Origin: Apostichopus japonicus
Lineage: Eukaryota > Echinodermata > Holothuroidea > Aspidochirotida > Stichopodidae
Length of the DNA stretch: 35,500 bases
Direction of reading: 5' to 3'
NCBI RefSeq assembly: GCF_037975245.1
Contig: NC_092563.1
Location: 8,777,001-8,812,500 of the forward strand
Numbering within the stretch: the stretch's first letter is position 1; every line of letters begins with the position of its first letter. Below the pieces are notes generated by a model. It saw only the letters and a list, made by a program, of their open reading frames with translations, made no database searches and had not been told where the DNA came from. This document shows positions 33,861 to 35,500 of this stretch, in pieces. The position numbers were made by a program, and so were the translations under genes.

Positions 33861-34105
33861 TGGAGTGTTAGCTCAGTGGTTAACGCCGGTGCCTTTCAAT
33901 CATAAGGTCCCGAGTTCGAGTCACTCCAAGATTAATGTATGTCGTCCATTTACAGAGTTGTTGACAATTAACAATTCATAATCATGGACGTTAAATATTA
34001 ATCTAAGAGACTGACTTCGGTCAGCTTGCGGGCTTTGATAAGCCAATGATGGCTTCTTCGCGAGTTCCTGCTTGCAGGAGGATCTAATATACATACATAT
34101 TAAAA
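33861..34105 (+). mobile_element. tRNA-derived SINE, + strand copy
   Basis: The head GGAGTGTTAGCTCAGTGG contains a perfect A-box-like motif (TAGCTCAGTGG, 33869-33879). The B-box-like AGTTCGAGTC is at about 33913-33922. GGAGTG can pair with CACTCC as an acceptor stem. The body contains CTGAC-TTCG-GTCAG (34011-34024), an AAGCC/GGCTT hairpin (34040-34055) and TCCTGC-TT-GCAGGA (34066-34079), followed by a TATACATACATAT tail. It matches the - strand copy at 1674-2588 along its length. It is a retroposon with an internal RNA polymerase III promoter, not a functional tRNA gene. Confidence 0.82.
33869..33922 (+). promoter_or_regulatory. Internal RNA polymerase III promoter (A and B boxes) of the SINE
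   Basis: TAGCTCAGTGG (33869-33879) fits the eukaryotic A box, and AGTTCGAGTC (33913-33922) is close to the B box GGTTCGANTCC. The spacing of about 33 bp is normal for tRNA-type promoters. Whether it is active is unknown. Confidence 0.6.
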
Positions 34106-35500
34106 CAAATAAGAAAGTAACTAAATTGTTTGTTTGCTCAATGCAAGCAAGGAAATAAACCCCATTAGAAACTAAAAGTCAAACGATAGGGATAACTCTG
34201 CAGTACATAACGAAATCTTCTCTTGTAGGTAGATCTTTGGGTTTCGATTGATCTCAGGCTTGCATCCTCGGAGAGTTGTATAACCGTAAGAGGTTGCAAT
34301 CTCTTCACTTCGTCGCAAGTTTTGACTCGGTTATTTAATATAGTCTTTTGAAAAGTTCATTTTGTTAAAATGAATTAGTTTTTTCCCTTTGAAATCAAAA
34401 TGAGGAGGTCGGAAGTCTCCATTCACATGACATGCAAACATCCGGCGGCGAGCTAACTGCACATGATCGAATAGCAAACATATAAAACTACTTTAATAAT
34501 TCTTTTTAATAAAAAAAAGGGAAGGAAACAAGTTCTTGAAATGTCATTGCCTTGGGCAAAGACTTTTAACACATAGCTAATAAAATGTAAATCACTTTAG
34601 GACGGCGATAGATTATAATGAAATTTACATTTGGATGTATTCCTGGCGCAGAGGGACTGGCTTACATCAAGACAGTTGATGTGGTTATTTACAATACGCA
34701 GAACAGTCCTACGAACGAAGCAGTCACGTGGGTGGAAACATATACTGACATAGGCCTACTTATCAAGACTTTGTCTTTTATTTTACCACTCTGTATACGT
34801 AATAATATATAAAAACATATTCATGTCATTCTGACTAAGACTATGGCCTGGAGTATGTCATCTTTAAATATATAAACCTACCTATTGTAGTTCCAAATAG
34901 AAATGATATGTCAAAATAAAAGCGATGTAAGTGTTTCTCGTTTCTTACTTATTAAATATACATTAGCAAAGGATTAAAAAGTTTGATTCGAGAACGGATA
35001 TCTCAGACAGTTATAAACCAAGTATATATTACGCCGTGAGAGAGCCGTGATGGTCCCTGATTCATTTACGTCACCAGTCTAGTTATTTCCTTCCGTTTCC
35101 ATTCCTGTAACGAAGGATTCGGTATATCGATTTCATGGGAGTTTTGACTCAAGTGGCTACCCATTTAGCTTACCATTTATGTGGAATCATTACTAAGCCA
35201 AAATTTAAATACATCGTTACTCGTTAGTATCATTAAGTAACGTATAAATCTTAATCTACTGGTGGTTGAATTTAAGCTATACAGTCTACTTGCGTAATCA
35301 ATTATGGATTCGATCCAAATATTTGTAAAATGTTTTGTCATTGCACACCATGTGTATATTTGTTCATGTAGCTAAGTGAAATCAATGTTCGTAATTAATC
35401 ATTCTAAATATGTCCATGGATACGAATCTAATAAGTCTGAATTGGAGATGCAGCATATCTTCGGATAGACCTTCGGATGATGATAAACTTTCATATGAAA
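34106..35500. other. Intronic stretch to the window end
   Basis: AT-rich. No EF-hand exon, RNA gene or repeat boundary recognised. Confidence 0.5.

Noticed and set aside
33861-33930. Functional tRNA gene
   Set aside because: A and B boxes are present, but the best anticodon stem leaves an eight-base loop, the D-stem does not pair well, and the sequence continues into a SINE body repeated elsewhere.

Overview
This window looks like intron-rich, AT-rich animal genomic DNA. There are no prokaryotic operons and no long single-frame genes. The only host coding sequence I can support is three short exons on the + strand (12447-12520, 25388-25477, 32052-32135), each with clean AG/GT splice signals and compatible reading phase. 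Together they encode 82 residues of a hexa-EF-hand calcium-buffer protein of the calbindin/calretinin/secretagogin family: the end of EF-hand 1, all of EF-hand 2 and the approach to EF-hand 3. The gene runs off both ends of the window. The three exons total 248 bp, so nearly everything else is intron. The repeats suggest a marine invertebrate, perhaps an echinoderm or similar deuterostome, but the species is a guess.

The rest is a dense, nested mobile-element landscape. 874-1234: a TTAA-flanked, piggyBac-like MITE whose sister copy lies inverted at 28772-29160. 1674-2588: a tRNA-derived SINE on the - strand, split by a 657-bp hAT-type element with a perfect 8-bp target duplication. 4919-6867: a 1.95-kb hAT-type element with a perfect 8-bp target duplication, itself invaded by another hAT-type element (5501-6057). 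These elements share a hairpin-bearing module of about 95 bp, seen four times. 10303-10923: a second TTAA-flanked MITE family. 18270-20930: a decayed non-LTR retrotransposon with recognisable endonuclease and reverse transcriptase. 25552-25874: a Charlie-like hAT MITE just downstream of the second exon. 33072-33375: a fold-back MITE. 33861-34105: a second SINE copy, on the + strand.

Four minisatellite blocks lie between the exons: a 17-20-bp unit (14817-15107), a higher-order array of about 255 bp made of six ~42-bp monomers (16612-17406), a 51-bp unit ending about 190 bp before exon 2 (24312-25205), and a 21-bp unit (30049-31015). There are also several (TA)n tracts and unusually long poly-G/poly-C runs. 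The open reading frames in the 51- and 21-bp arrays come from unit lengths divisible by three, not from protein genes.

No clearly new protein system is visible. The most unusual signals are the module shared between different hAT elements, the inverted MITE pair that brackets exons 1 and 2, the structured SINE body, and the tandem arrays.
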